Numbered from the stretch's first letter, positions 8,154 through 17,339 are shown. The stretch is DNA of 64,000 nt from Bradyrhizobium huanghuaihaiense (GCF_007830635.1 NZ_VLLA01000003.1:372001-436000), one strand, 5' to 3'. A program made the numbers and translations. The notes: generated from the letters alone by a model not told the origin.

Positions 8154-8471
8154 TCAGCAGCCGCGACAGATGCTCTTCATCTTCTTGTCGAGCTGCCGGT
8201 TCTCGGCATTGACGGTGGCGTCGGCGGCTCCGCCGGTGCCGGAGCCGGTGGTCACTCCGGAGCCCGGGCCCGACGATTGCGCCGTCCCCAGGCTGTTGGT
8301 GCCGGGCGGCGGTGCCGGCGCGTTGGCAACACCTCCGGCCGGTCCCGAGGAAGTGCCGGTCGATCCGGAAGAGCCGCCGGTCGCTTGCGCGAAGGAGACG
8401 GCCGGCATCGCCGCTAAGGCGAAGATCAAGACCAACGTCTTCATTGAAGCGTTTGCGCGCGGTGGGGCCAT
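8154..8471 (-). CDS. Small exported Gly/Ser/Thr-rich protein
   Basis: Predicted 105-aa protein. The start at 8471 is preferred because AAGGAG lies 7 nt upstream, whereas the internal ATG at 8444, directly before the hydrophobic core, has no Shine-Dalgarno. A signal peptide (cleavage near SFA-Q) is followed by about 55 residues of Gly, Ser, Thr and Pro. A basic C-terminal tail ends in ICRGC, with two cysteines. It is probably periplasmic or outer-membrane associated. No family was recognised. Confidence 0.7.
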   Translation of the reverse strand: MAPPRANASMKTLVLIFALAAMPAVSFAQATGGSSGSTGTSSGPAGGVANAPAPPPGTNSLGTAQSSGPGSGVTTGSGTGGAADATVNAENRQLDKKMKSICRGC

Positions 8472-8564
8472 TGGGGTGCTCCTTTATCCGTCAACGGTCC
8501 CGACCAGGACCCGTTCCGGAACCAATGCCGTCACATCGGCTTGAAAGCGAGGAGGCCCATCACG

Positions 8565-8729
8565 ATGACCGATCGCGATCCCTTTGCAGAGGGCGAGCGC
8601 GCCGCGCGCGAAAATATCCCGGCGGAAGCCAATCCATATACGGACGGCAGCGACGAGCATGCGCTCTGGGCCGCCGGCCACGAGAAGGTTGCAGGCGCGA
8701 TCGAAGCGCGTGAATCCGAGGGAGGCTGA
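8565..8729 (+). CDS. Rmf/CrpP-fold small protein
   Basis: Predicted 54-aa cytosolic protein. GAGGAGG lies about 10 nt before the ATG at 8565. The pattern FAEGERAARE...NPY...S..H..WAAGHE matches the short Rmf/CrpP family, whose founding members are ribosome modulation factor and a fluoroquinolone-modifying protein. In rhizobia such copies are common and uncharacterised. Ribosome binding is possible, not shown. It converges on the carbonic-anhydrase-like gene, with 2 nt between the stops. Confidence 0.75.
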   Translation: MTDRDPFAEGERAARENIPAEANPYTDGSDEHALWAAGHEKVAGAIEARESEGG

Positions 8730-8731
8730 GC

Positions 8732-9262
8732 TCAGCCGATCCGCTTCAGGCCCTTCTTGAAGCGCGGGCCGTTGGCGACGTAGAACTTCGCCGCGCTTCC
8801 CATTCTCTGCACCTGCGCGTCGTCGAGCGTGCGGATCACGCGCGCGGGCGAGCCGATGATCAGCGAGCGTTCGGCAAACTCCTTGCCCTCGGTGATGACG
8901 GAACCGGCGCCGACGATGCTGTTGCGGCCGATCTTCGCGCCGTTCATCACGATCGAGCCCATGCCGATCAGCGCGCCCTCCTCGATGGTGCAGCCGTGCA
9001 GGATGACGTTGTGACCGACGGTGCAGTTCCTGCCGATGACCAGCGGAAAGCCGAGATCGGTGTGGCAGGTCGAGCCGTCCTGCACGTTGGCGCCCTCGCC
9101 GATCTCGATCCACTCGTTGTCGCCGCGCAGCACCGCGCCGAACCAGACGCTCGCCCCCGGCTTCAGGCGCACGCGGCCGATCACGGTCGCGGTCTCCGCG
9201 ATGAAGTAATTGCCGTCGGCGGGAAGTTCGGGCGCCTGCCCATCGAGCTCGTAGATCGCCAT
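8732..9262 (-). CDS. Gamma-carbonic anhydrase family protein
   Basis: Predicted 176-aa left-handed beta-helix protein. Hexapeptide repeats run from about residue 24 to 135. The three zinc-ligand histidines of the family are present (H67 in CHTD, H84 and H89 in GHNVILHG). The start at 9262 has AGGAG 6 nt upstream. Members are trimeric, and many are YrdA/CaiE-like with weak or no proven anhydrase activity. No linked metabolic genes narrow the function. Confidence 0.88.
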   Translation of the reverse strand: MAIYELDGQAPELPADGNYFIAETATVIGRVRLKPGASVWFGAVLRGDNEWIEIGEGANVQDGSTCHTDLGFPLVIGRNCTVGHNVILHGCTIEEGALIGMGSIVMNGAKIGRNSIVGAGSVITEGKEFAERSLIIGSPARVIRTLDDAQVQRMGSAAKFYVANGPRFKKGLKRIG

Positions 9263-9343
9263 CAAGGTCTCCTGTCAGGTTGACCCAGCCATAGCGAAAC
9301 GGCGGCCCCGACGCAAAGGGCCGCGCGGCCTGCGAGCCCGGTC

Positions 9344-9673
9344 TCAGGTCAGGACGCCAGCGGCGCGCAGCGTCATCAGGAAGAAGGTGCCGCTCATCAT
9401 GCTCCAGAAGCCGGCGATGACGGTCGCCATCATCACGAATTCGACGCGGCGGCTTTCCACCTGCATGCCGCGCAGCGTGTTGCGCATGATGATGAAGGGC
9501 GCGGCGAACACCAGGAACGGCACCGCCGCGAAGGTCTTCGGCGCCACGCCGTCCTGCAACAGGCCGAAGCCCGCGGGCCGCTGCGCGACCGCCTGGTACC
9601 CGTTCACGAGGGCGCCGGCGAGCGCGAAACCGATGCAGATCGAGAAGAAGGAATTGAGAGCTTCAGGTGTCAT
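9344..9673 (-). CDS. Small polytopic membrane protein, unknown function
   Basis: Predicted 109-aa inner-membrane protein starting MTPEALNSFF at 9673, with about three hydrophobic helices (residues 5-27, 48-65 and 78-105). An in-frame ATG at 9697 is an alternative. A perfect TTAA-N7-TTAA site lies about 75 bp upstream. The protein resembles small rhizobial membrane DUF families, but I cannot name one with confidence. Confidence 0.7.
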   Translation of the reverse strand: MTPEALNSFFSICIGFALAGALVNGYQAVAQRPAGFGLLQDGVAPKTFAAVPFLVFAAPFIIMRNTLRGMQVESRRVEFVMMATVIAGFWSMMSGTFFLMTLRAAGVLT

Positions 9674-9746
9674 CGGAAACTGTCCGCACTTACGCAACGC
9701 CGGAGCCTTCCTGTGACAAATCGTGCTGGTTAACGCTACATTATCC

Positions 9747-9762
9747 TTAAGAGAAGGTTAAC
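9747..9762. promoter_or_regulatory. Candidate CtrA-binding site
   Basis: TTAA-GAGAAGG-TTAAC matches the TTAA-N7-TTAAC consensus of the alphaproteobacterial cell-cycle regulator CtrA. A further GGTTAACG lies at 9728-9735. The site is between divergent genes starting at 9673 (minus) and 9900 (plus). Confidence 0.5.
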
Positions 9763-9899
9763 GGCGCCCGCCAATCAGCGCAGGGCCCTCCTCCCTTCCC
9801 CGCGGCCGGCAAGGCCTAAGCGAATTCGCCGCCGCATGGCATATTCGCCGCTGATTCGTCGGCCATCGGCCGACTTCGGGTCTTTTACGCGCGCGCATC

Positions 9900-10607
9900 A
9901 TGACGGTGTTTTCGGCAGTTCCCCTCAGGTCCTCCAGGACGCGCACTTGGGCGCACGTCGTCCCGATCGTGCTCGGCGGCGCTGCCGCGCTGGGGGCGGT
10001 CGCGCTGGTCGCCTATCTGCTGTGGCCGACCTGGGGGAGCGGCGGCGCCAGCGCCCCGGACAAGCTGCCGGTCAGCGTCGGCGGCACATTGTTCAACCTG
10101 CCAGTGGCTGCGATCCGGATGAAGATCCAGCGGCACTCCGGGCCGCAGGAGCGCATCGATCTCGACTTCCTCTATCCCTCGCTGGAGTCGCCCGGCGCGC
10201 CCAAGCACGTCACCGCCGACACGGTCGAGACGGCGGTGCAATCGATCGACCGCATCTTCCTGTCGATCGCGGCCCATCACGATGCGCTCTCGCCCGAGCA
10301 GCGAACGGCCACGATCTATCCGCGCTATCTCGACCAGGCCGCGATCCAGCCCGAGGACGGACTGACGATGCGGATGTTCCGGTCCGACACGCCTTACGGC
10401 AGCGAGGATCTCTACTCCGCCGCAAGCCCCGCGCTGACTGCGCGCTGCACGCGCGATGCGGCGACCCCCGGCATGTGCCTCTCCGAACGCCGCGTCGGCG
10501 GCGCCGACCTCACCTTCCGCTTTCCGCGCAGCTGGCTGTCGCAGTGGCGCGAGGTGGCCGAGGCGATGGAGAAGCTGACGGCGCAATTGCGCGGGCCGAG
10601 GGGCTGA
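9900..10607 (+). CDS. Single-pass membrane protein of unknown function
   Basis: Predicted 235-aa protein with a basic N-terminus, one transmembrane helix (about residues 20-44, ending in LLWPTW) and a periplasmic domain of about 180 residues. Two cysteines (in RCTRD and GMCLSE) could form a disulfide. The domain contains LDFLYPSLE and TIYPRYLD segments, and no recognisable enzyme motif was found. No clear Shine-Dalgarno precedes the ATG. The nearby CtrA-like site raises the possibility of cell-cycle control. Confidence 0.7.
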   Translation: MTVFSAVPLRSSRTRTWAHVVPIVLGGAAALGAVALVAYLLWPTWGSGGASAPDKLPVSVGGTLFNLPVAAIRMKIQRHSGPQERIDLDFLYPSLESPGAPKHVTADTVETAVQSIDRIFLSIAAHHDALSPEQRTATIYPRYLDQAAIQPEDGLTMRMFRSDTPYGSEDLYSAASPALTARCTRDAATPGMCLSERRVGGADLTFRFPRSWLSQWREVAEAMEKLTAQLRGPRG

Positions 10608-10903
10608 GCGCGGCCCCACTGCGAGATCTGCTTGCGGGGATGGGCTGGAGCTCCCCGACAAAAAACATCGAAAACAACCCCATGCACAGTAGCCAGGCCT
10701 CGGGCACGACTTCGTATTTTTCGAATCCAAGTTGATCCGTCGGGCAAAACAGGGCTATGATGTCATCATGGGGCGATCGGGTCGGATCAATCAACCTACG
10801 ACGTCGTTGTGCGGACCGAAGGGGGAGCGGGGGTTCGTCAGCGGGCCCTGAACCTCATGCTTGGGAATGACGACAAATAGGGCGAATTGTCCCGGGGTTT
10901 CCG
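10608..10903. other. Intergenic region, no gene seen
   Basis: About 300 bp before the TPR gene. Several short frames exist but none has a start signal or family-like sequence. No hairpin or known regulatory motif was recognised. Confidence 0.5.
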
Positions 10904-11965
10904 ATGTCGACGTTGAGGGTGTTGCTGCTGGCTCTGGCTGTCGCCTTGTCCGCGCTGGCGGCGCTGGTCTTCTGGTTGGCGACGACACCCGCCGTGGCCG
11001 ACGATGTCTACACATGCGGAAAGGCATCTGGCGACGAGGCCATCGCCGCGTGCACACGGGCGATCGATTCCGGTCAATATGGCGGTCATCGGCTTGCCGC
11101 CCTCCTCAACAATCGTTGCTCCGAGTGGAACGGAAAGCACGAAAGCGACAAGGCCATTGCGGATTGCAACCAAGCGATCGGGCTCGATCCGAACTACGCA
11201 TTGGCGTTCTTCAACCACGGCAACGCCTATTTCAATAAGGGCCAATACGACCGCGCCATCGAGGATTATGACCAATCGATCCGGCTTAATCCGAACTACG
11301 CACATGCGTTCAACAACCGCGGCAATACCTATAGCAACAAAGGCCAGCGAGACCACGCCATCGAGGATTACAACCAGGCGATCCGGCTCAATCCGAAACA
11401 GGCAGACGCGTTCTACAACCGCGGCACCGTCTATGACGCCGAAGGCGAACACGACCGCGCCATCGAGGACTTCAACCAGGCAATCCGGCTCAACCCGAAC
11501 CGCGCGGATATGTTCTACAACCGCGGCATCGCCTACAAGCAGAAAGGCCAATACGACCACGCCATCGAGGATTACAGCCAGGCGATCCGCCTCAATCCGA
11601 ACTACGCAAGCGCGTTCAACAACCGCGGCAACACCTATAACGCCAAATGCGAATTCGACCGCGCCATCGAAGATTTCAACCAGGCGATCCGACTTGATCC
11701 GGGCCACTTCGATGCATTCAACAACCGCGGCGGCGCCCATAACGCCAAAGGCGAATACGATCGCGCCATCGAGGATTTGAACCAGGCGATCCGGCTCAAT
11801 CCAAACTACGCGATCGCATTCTATAACCGCGGCATATCATGGGAACGGAAGAACGATCCGCAACGCGCGTTGGCAGATCTCAAACGGTTCTCCGAATTGG
11901 CCCCGTCCGATCCGGATGGCCAAAAGGCAATTGAGCGCGTCACGAAGACGGTGAGCGGTCTGTGA
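10904..11965 (+). CDS. Tetratricopeptide repeat protein, membrane anchored
   Basis: Predicted 353-aa protein. An N-terminal hydrophobic segment (residues 5-30) is a signal peptide or anchor, so the repeats are likely periplasmic. One diverged repeat (about residues 64-97) is followed by seven nearly identical 34-residue TPRs (about 98-335). They have the pattern YAxAFxNRGxxYxxKGxxDxAIEDxxQAIRLNPN. The last unit is diverged and leads into a short C-terminal cap. TPR solenoids bind partner proteins; the partner is unknown. Confidence 0.9.
   Translation: MSTLRVLLLALAVALSALAALVFWLATTPAVADDVYTCGKASGDEAIAACTRAIDSGQYGGHRLAALLNNRCSEWNGKHESDKAIADCNQAIGLDPNYALAFFNHGNAYFNKGQYDRAIEDYDQSIRLNPNYAHAFNNRGNTYSNKGQRDHAIEDYNQAIRLNPKQADAFYNRGTVYDAEGEHDRAIEDFNQAIRLNPNRADMFYNRGIAYKQKGQYDHAIEDYSQAIRLNPNYASAFNNRGNTYNAKCEFDRAIEDFNQAIRLDPGHFDAFNNRGGAHNAKGEYDRAIEDLNQAIRLNPNYAIAFYNRGISWERKNDPQRALADLKRFSELAPSDPDGQKAIERVTKTVSGL
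11195..11908 (+). repeat. Seven tandem 102-bp units encoding TPRs
   Basis: Units of 102 bp are similar at the DNA level, for example recurring GCGATCCGGCTCAATCCGAA. The array could expand or contract by recombination. Confidence 0.75.
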
Positions 11966-12040
11966 CCTTGCCTTTGGCGCGCCGTCTCGCTTGCACGACA
12001 TGGACCGGCTGACAGGCTCGTCGCCGACACATCAAGCGCG

Positions 12041-12532
12041 GTGACCGACGTGACAGATGCGGCGGTAACTCTTCCACCTGGCGCCCAACTGTTGGGGCGC
12101 GAATGGCTTGGCTTTGACGAGAGCGGTCATGTGCTGATCCGCTTCCAGGCCCAGCCCGCGTTCACCAACAGGCATGGCACGATCCAGGGCGGATTCCTTG
12201 CGGCAATGCTGGACTCCGCCACCGGAATTTGCGCGCTCGCGGCGCTCCCGCCCGATCAGACCGCGGTGACCAAGAGCCTCGATACACGCTTCCTCAAACC
12301 AGCCGGTGTCGGGCCGATCACGGCGCGCGCACACGTCGTCGAACGGACGGATCGCGACATGGTCGTGCAAGCCGACCTCGTCGAGGCCGCCGGGGTGACG
12401 GTCGCCGACGCCACTGCGAAGCTACGCATAGGTCTCGAAGCCGCAGGGGCAACCAATGGCAAAGGCATAGCGACCGCGCTGCCGGACGAAAGGCTCCTCC
12501 GAAGGCCGGGGGCAAAAACGTCACTGCCGTGA
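12041..12532 (+). CDS. PaaI-type hotdog-fold thioesterase
   Basis: Predicted 163-aa cytosolic acyl-CoA thioesterase. The hotdog helix motif is clear (NRHGTIQGGFLAAMLDSATG, about residues 43-62), with the Gly-Gly and Asp positions of the PaaI/YdiI group. The strand KSLDTRFLKPAGVGPITA follows. The start is probably GTG at 12041 or 12050; no strong Shine-Dalgarno decides. The C-terminal 20 residues are longer than usual. The thioester substrate is not predictable. Confidence 0.8.
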   Translation: MTDVTDAAVTLPPGAQLLGREWLGFDESGHVLIRFQAQPAFTNRHGTIQGGFLAAMLDSATGICALAALPPDQTAVTKSLDTRFLKPAGVGPITARAHVVERTDRDMVVQADLVEAAGVTVADATAKLRIGLEAAGATNGKGIATALPDERLLRRPGAKTSLP

Positions 12533-12541
12533 AGCAGGAGG

Positions 12542-12565
12542 CTGCTGACAGCATGCTGTCAGCAG
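12542..12565. promoter_or_regulatory. 24-bp perfect palindrome upstream of VOC gene
   Basis: CTGCTGACAGCA followed directly by its exact complement TGCTGTCAGCAG. It lies 53 bp before the VOC start and just after the thioesterase stop. Perfect symmetry with a TGACAG/CTGTCA core suggests an operator for a dimeric regulator. Confidence 0.6.
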
Positions 12566-12618
12566 TGGGGCGATACTGCTCGACGGAAGCGCTGAAACAT
12601 TCAGAAGGAACTGGGTTT

Positions 12619-13017
12619 ATGAAATTCGCCTCAATACGTCTGATCGCCCGCGACATCAAAGCCGTGGTGGGATTCTACGAAGAGGTAACAGGCAAGAGGG
12701 CCGATTGGCTCGCGCCGGTCTTCGCTGAGATCGTGACGCCAACAGCCGCAGTTGCCGTCGGAAGCGCGGAGACTGTCGCTCTCTTCAAGGAAGGAAGCGC
12801 CGAACCCGCCGCCAACCGTACGGCAATCATCGAATTTCAAGTGACGGACGTTGATGCCGAGTTTGCGCGATTGAAGGGCCAAGTCGAAGTCGTTCACGAA
12901 CCGAAGAATTTGCCGTGGGGCAATCGCGCAGTTCAATTCCGCGACCCCGAGGGCACGCTGGTCAGCTTGTATACTCCCGTTACCGACGCTGCCAAACAGC
13001 GGTTTGGATCTCGATGA
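12619..13017 (+). CDS. VOC (glyoxalase/bleomycin resistance) family protein
   Basis: Predicted 132-aa protein with two beta-alpha-beta-beta-beta modules. Typical positions are the opening IRLIARDIKAVVGFYEEVTG and the closing VQFRDPEGTLVSLYTPV. The ATG at 12619 follows an AGAAGGA Shine-Dalgarno; the open frame extends upstream out of the thioesterase gene but is not the start. VOC proteins bind metals for lyase, dioxygenase or antibiotic-binding roles, and the substrate is unknown. The palindrome 53 bp upstream suggests dedicated regulation. Confidence 0.85.
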   Translation: MKFASIRLIARDIKAVVGFYEEVTGKRADWLAPVFAEIVTPTAAVAVGSAETVALFKEGSAEPAANRTAIIEFQVTDVDAEFARLKGQVEVVHEPKNLPWGNRAVQFRDPEGTLVSLYTPVTDAAKQRFGSR

Positions 13018-13533
13018 GCGACAAGTCGAGATGATTTTGCTGCGTATCGATCGATCACGTCATGGGCGCCCGTCGATTGCAGTCCCCGAGACTAGCCGCA
13101 CTTCTCCGCGTTCGATCAAATGGGCGCACGCATGCAACATCTGTTCGGGGGCATCCTCGTCGATCAGCCGGGACCATGACCAGGGCCGGTCTACGCCAAA
13201 GAGCTGACGCCAAGATGAGGATTTAGGTTCGACGCTAAGGGCCATTTCCGGACATGGCGCAATCCTCGGTCGCCGACTCATGGATTCAACCAATTGGCCG
13301 CCAGCATTTTGGTCTTGTTAGGCAACGATGCTTATTGCCAAAATCGAGCGTCTACAGTTGTTCTCATCATGCCATGCGCTTCTTGGTGGCGAAAATCCGT
13401 ACTGACGCACCACCTTGGCAAGATAGTCGAAGGCCGATGTCGGCGAATCGCTGCAAGCCAGACGTGCTATCCCGGAAACATTGGGATAACGTTTCTTCGC
13501 CGTGGGTCTGAAATTCGGCCGGCCGTCAACCCG
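13018..13533. other. Long intergenic region, no supported gene
   Basis: About 515 bp before the adenylate cyclase. Short frames exist on both strands, including one of 77 codons on the minus strand (13060-13293), but none has a convincing start or family signature. The cyclase frame is itself open back to 13294. The region may contain decayed sequence. Confidence 0.45.
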
Positions 13534-16500
13534 ATGTCAGTGGGGCCAATGCAGCAGATTGCGGAGTGGCTCGAGAAGCTTGGCTTGGGGCAATACGCGC
13601 AGCGCTTTGCCGAGAACGACATTGATCCGAGCGTTCTGCGCGATCTGACCGACCACGATCTCGAGAAAATCGGCGTCTCGCTCGGCCATCGCAGGAAGAT
13701 ATTACGCGCGATTGCGGAGCTCGATGAGGCCGAACCGAGAGCTGGGCCTGCTCCTCGGACCGAGGCCGAGAAACGTCAGCTCACGGTGATGTTCGCCGAT
13801 CTCGTTGGTTCGACAGCGCTTTCGACAAGGCTTGACCCTGAGGACTTGCGTGAAATCATTGGCGCGTACCACCGCTGCTGTGCCGAGCAAATCGAGAAAT
13901 CTGGCGGGTTCGTTGCCAGATACATGGGCGACGGCGTGCTCGCTTATTTCGGCTATCCGCGGGCGGATGAAGACGATGCAGAGCGCGCGGTATACGCCGG
14001 GCTAACATTAGTCGCGGCAGTGGCCGGACTTGCTGCCGGTCCAGAGACAAGATTGCGAGCGCGAGTTGGCATTGCCACCGGTTTGGTGGTTGTCGGTGAT
14101 CTCCTCGAGGAGGGCGCGTCGCGGCAGCATGAGGTGGTCGGTAAGGCCGCCAATCTGGCCTCGCGACTTCAGGCCCTGGCCGAGCCGGACACGGTGGTCA
14201 TCGACGGCAGCACCCGCCGCCTCATAGGAGGGTTCTTCGAGTATCTCGCTCTCGGGAGCGTTTCCATCAAAGGCTTCAGCGATCCGGTGCCGATCTGGCA
14301 AGTCATCGGTGCGAGCGCGGTCGATAGCCGCTTCGAGGCCTTGCGCGTAGGCAGAACGCCACTGCTCGGCCGAGCTGAGGAGATCGGGCTGCTGATGCGC
14401 CTCTGGCAGGAGATAAAACGCGGCAATGGCTCGGTCGTGCTGATCTCGGGTGAGCCGGGCATAGGCAAATCGCGCCTCGCCGAGACGGCGCTGGAGCGGC
14501 TGAGCGATGATCCACACATCCGCTTGCGCCGCTTCTGCTCCCCGCACCACCAGGACACCGCGCTTTTCCCGACCATCTCACAGCTCGAGCGGGCAGCGGG
14601 ATTCCGGCGTGACGATACGGACCAGCAACGGTTGGACAAGCTTGAGGCGTTGCTTGCGGAGGCAAACGCTGACCTTAGCGAGGCCGTCCCTCTGATCGCG
14701 GACCTGCTGTCCGTGCCGATCGGGAATCGCTATCTACCGCTCAACCTCACCCCGCAGAAGCGCAAGGAGAAGACGCTGCGGGCCCTCCTAGCCCAACTCG
14801 AGGGACTGGCAGCACGCCGGCCTGTGCTAATGGTGTTCGAGGATGTGCATTGGATCGACCCCACCTCGCTTGACCTGTTGGACCTCATCGTCGATAGGGT
14901 CTCCACTCTTCGGGTTTTGCTGATCATCACGTTCCGGCCAGAGTTCGTGCCGGCCTGGATTGGGCGCTCGCACGTGACATCGATCAGCCTCAGTCGTCTG
15001 CCGCGTCGACAACGCGCCGAAATGATCATGCGGGTGACCGGCGGCAAGGCGTTGCCTCAGGAGATCGCCGAACGGATCATCGATCGAACCGATGGCGTAC
15101 CGCTGTTCATCGAGGAATTGACCAAGGCGGTAATCGAGAGCGGTATGCTGACCGACGCTGGCGACCGCTTTGATGCGAGTGGGCCCGTGCCTCCGCTTGC
15201 CATCCCTACCTCGCTCCAAGCGTCGCTCCTGGCACGGCTCGATCGCTTGGCACCCGTGCGCGAGATGGCGCAGATCGGAGCAACCCTTGGGCGGTCGTTC
15301 TCGCATGAGCTGATCAGCGCCGTCGCGGCCATGCCGCAGCAACAGGTGGACGGGGCCTTGGCGCAGCTCGTACGCGCCGAGTTGATCTTCCAGCGGGGCA
15401 CCCCGCCGGACGCAGAGTACACGTTCAAGCACGCGCTGGTACAGGACGCAGCCTATAGCACCTTGCTGCGCGGTCGACGCCAGCAGATCCATGCCCGCGT
15501 TGCGACGACGCTGGAGAGCCAGTTTCCTAAAATCGTGGCCGCTCAGCCGCAACTCATGGCCGACCATTGTGCCGAGGCCGGTTTCACCGAGAAGGCGGCC
15601 GGCTACCGGCTCAAGGCCGGCCAGCAGGCGCTCGCGCGGTCGGCGATGGCGGAAGCGGTGGCGCAGTTGCAGCGGGGGCTGGAATTGGTGGCGAAAATGC
15701 CCGAGGAGTCCCGGCCCCTTCAGCACGAGCTTGACCTGCAAATCGCCCTCGGACGGGCCCTTATGGCAACTCGTGGGTATTCGGCGCCCGTGGTGGCCGA
15801 CACCCTCGTCAGGGCGCGAACGCTCGCTGAGCGGTTCGATCGACCGGATCGTCTCGCTCCGCTGCTCTATTTCCAATGGGGTTTCCACATGGTTCGGGCC
15901 GAGCACGAGCTGGCGGTGTCCCTTGCCGAACAGTTGGAGACATTGGGCCAGACAAGAAAAGATCAAACCATTCGGTTACTGGGCCACTATATCCATGGCG
16001 CCAGTTGTTACTTCCGCGGGGAGTTTGTGACAGCGCGCGCCCTTCTTGAGCTGTGCGACGGCTTGAGAAATCCGGCCGCTCGCGCGACTTGCGCCGCCAT
16101 AGCGGTGGCCGATCCGCACGCCGCGAGCCTGGGTCACCTGGCGTTGACATTAGCGTTTCTGGGCTACATCGATCAGGGACGCGCGCGCGTGGGCGAAGCG
16201 TTGTCGGAGGCCCGCGGGCTCGATCATCCGTTCACGGTGGCCTTCGTGTTGAGCAAGGTGTGTGCGGTGATGGCGGCGGCCGGCTTGTGGCATGACGTAC
16301 GATGGCACGCCGAGGAGCTGGTGGCCCTCTCGAACGAGCACGGTTTTCCACTCTGGTTGGGACTCGGACTTCTTCAGCACGGTCGGTCATTGACGGAACT
16401 TGGACAGGCGCAAGATGGCCTCGCTGTGCTCAAGAGGGGGCTCTCGGTGCTTCGCACTGCCGGAGCCGTGGTGCATACGCCGCACGCGCTCTGCTTTCTC

Positions 16501-16875
16501 GCCGCGGCTCTCACTAAGATCGGGCATCTGCAGGAGGGGCAGCATTGCCTCGTCGAGGCTGAGCAGCTCATCGAGACGACCCACGAGCGGTGCGGTGAGG
16601 TCGAGCTGCATCGGCTTCGAGGCGATGTGACGAATGCGAGAGGCGACCGAGCCGCTGCGGAGCAAAATTATCATCGAGCGCTCGCTGTGGCGGAGCGCCA
16701 GAGCGCGAAGACATTTGGGCTACGCGCTGCGACGAGCCTCGCCTGCCTGTGGCGCGACCAGGGCAAGCGCCCGGAGGCTCGCGACCTCCTCGCGCTCGGG
16801 TATGGCCGGTTCACCGAAGGCTTCGACACGCCGGTCCTGCGGGACGCCAAGGCGCTACTCGACCAGCTGGCCTAA
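13534..16875 (+). CDS. SAM domain / class III adenylate cyclase / AAA ATPase / TPR signalling protein
   Basis: Predicted 1113-aa multidomain protein. Residues 1-65 are a SAM domain (EWLEKLGLGQYAQRFAEN). Residues about 80-260 form a class III cyclase domain with metal aspartates D89 (FADLVGST) and D133 (YMGDGVLAYFG) and transition-state residues N207 and R211 (KAANLASR). Residues about 275-560 form a STAND-like P-loop domain with Walker A GEPGIGKS and Walker B VFEDVHWID. The remainder is helical, TPR-like. Start 13534 or 13549 both precede the SAM domain. The family makes cAMP in response to unknown cues. Rhizobia carry many copies. Confidence 0.9.
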   Translation: MSVGPMQQIAEWLEKLGLGQYAQRFAENDIDPSVLRDLTDHDLEKIGVSLGHRRKILRAIAELDEAEPRAGPAPRTEAEKRQLTVMFADLVGSTALSTRLDPEDLREIIGAYHRCCAEQIEKSGGFVARYMGDGVLAYFGYPRADEDDAERAVYAGLTLVAAVAGLAAGPETRLRARVGIATGLVVVGDLLEEGASRQHEVVGKAANLASRLQALAEPDTVVIDGSTRRLIGGFFEYLALGSVSIKGFSDPVPIWQVIGASAVDSRFEALRVGRTPLLGRAEEIGLLMRLWQEIKRGNGSVVLISGEPGIGKSRLAETALERLSDDPHIRLRRFCSPHHQDTALFPTISQLERAAGFRRDDTDQQRLDKLEALLAEANADLSEAVPLIADLLSVPIGNRYLPLNLTPQKRKEKTLRALLAQLEGLAARRPVLMVFEDVHWIDPTSLDLLDLIVDRVSTLRVLLIITFRPEFVPAWIGRSHVTSISLSRLPRRQRAEMIMRVTGGKALPQEIAERIIDRTDGVPLFIEELTKAVIESGMLTDAGDRFDASGPVPPLAIPTSLQASLLARLDRLAPVREMAQIGATLGRSFSHELISAVAAMPQQQVDGALAQLVRAELIFQRGTPPDAEYTFKHALVQDAAYSTLLRGRRQQIHARVATTLESQFPKIVAAQPQLMADHCAEAGFTEKAAGYRLKAGQQALARSAMAEAVAQLQRGLELVAKMPEESRPLQHELDLQIALGRALMATRGYSAPVVADTLVRARTLAERFDRPDRLAPLLYFQWGFHMVRAEHELAVSLAEQLETLGQTRKDQTIRLLGHYIHGASCYFRGEFVTARALLELCDGLRNPAARATCAAIAVADPHAASLGHLALTLAFLGYIDQGRARVGEALSEARGLDHPFTVAFVLSKVCAVMAAAGLWHDVRWHAEELVALSNEHGFPLWLGLGLLQHGRSLTELGQAQDGLAVLKRGLSVLRTAGAVVHTPHALCFLAAALTKIGHLQEGQHCLVEAEQLIETTHERCGEVELHRLRGDVTNARGDRAAAEQNYHRALAVAERQSAKTFGLRAATSLACLWRDQGKRPEARDLLALGYGRFTEGFDTPVLRDAKALLDQLA

Positions 16876-17105
16876 TGCAGTTCACCTCTTACATGGCGGG
16901 ATAGCTGCTCGTCGCCACCGGCGCCGAGTGTGAGGATGGGATGCGATTGCCACCGCATGCGCCCCAATGCCGTCGGAATGTCGGCATCGGGTCACAAGCG
17001 TCGTTTGGAAAGTTGGCCATCACTTCTGGTCTACTCCGATGAGCGGACCACTTCACGGTTCGCCCGCACTTCGCATGAGGGTCAATTGCAGACGTCCGCC
17101 GTCCG

Positions 17106-17339
17106 TCAGTGGGGCTTGTCAGAGGTGGCAACACGGCGTTCGGACTGGCTCGGCTGGACGACGTCTTTGAGTGCGTATCGTAAGGTTTCGAGGCTCGAAA
17201 TAACTCGACCGTCGGGCCCCTCATCAATCATCCAGACGTCTTCCATCCCCTCGGCCGCCATCTGTTCGCCCAGTGCAAGGGCGTCTTGCGGTGTAGCGGC
17301 CTGATAGACCTGCAGTCCCGACCTGATGATGTATCTCAT
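17106..17339 (-). CDS. Small protein of unknown function
   Basis: Predicted 77-aa acidic protein (MRYIIRSGLQVYQAATPQDAL, then a MAAEGMEDVWMIDEGPDGRVISS segment). It has a beta-hairpin-like start, and an AAGGTAGAGA Shine-Dalgarno-like stretch precedes the ATG. It looks like a genuine small gene by composition. No family was recognised and its neighbours give no clue. Confidence 0.55.
   Translation of the reverse strand: MRYIIRSGLQVYQAATPQDALALGEQMAAEGMEDVWMIDEGPDGRVISSLETLRYALKDVVQPSQSERRVATSDKPH

Noticed and set aside
12229..12618. Upstream extension of the VOC protein
   Set aside because: It runs antiphase through the thioesterase gene and the palindrome; the VOC fold starts at MKFASIRL with its own Shine-Dalgarno.
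13060..13293. 77-codon minus-strand frame in the long gap
   Set aside because: No Shine-Dalgarno or recognisable family; may be decayed sequence, so it is left as intergenic.
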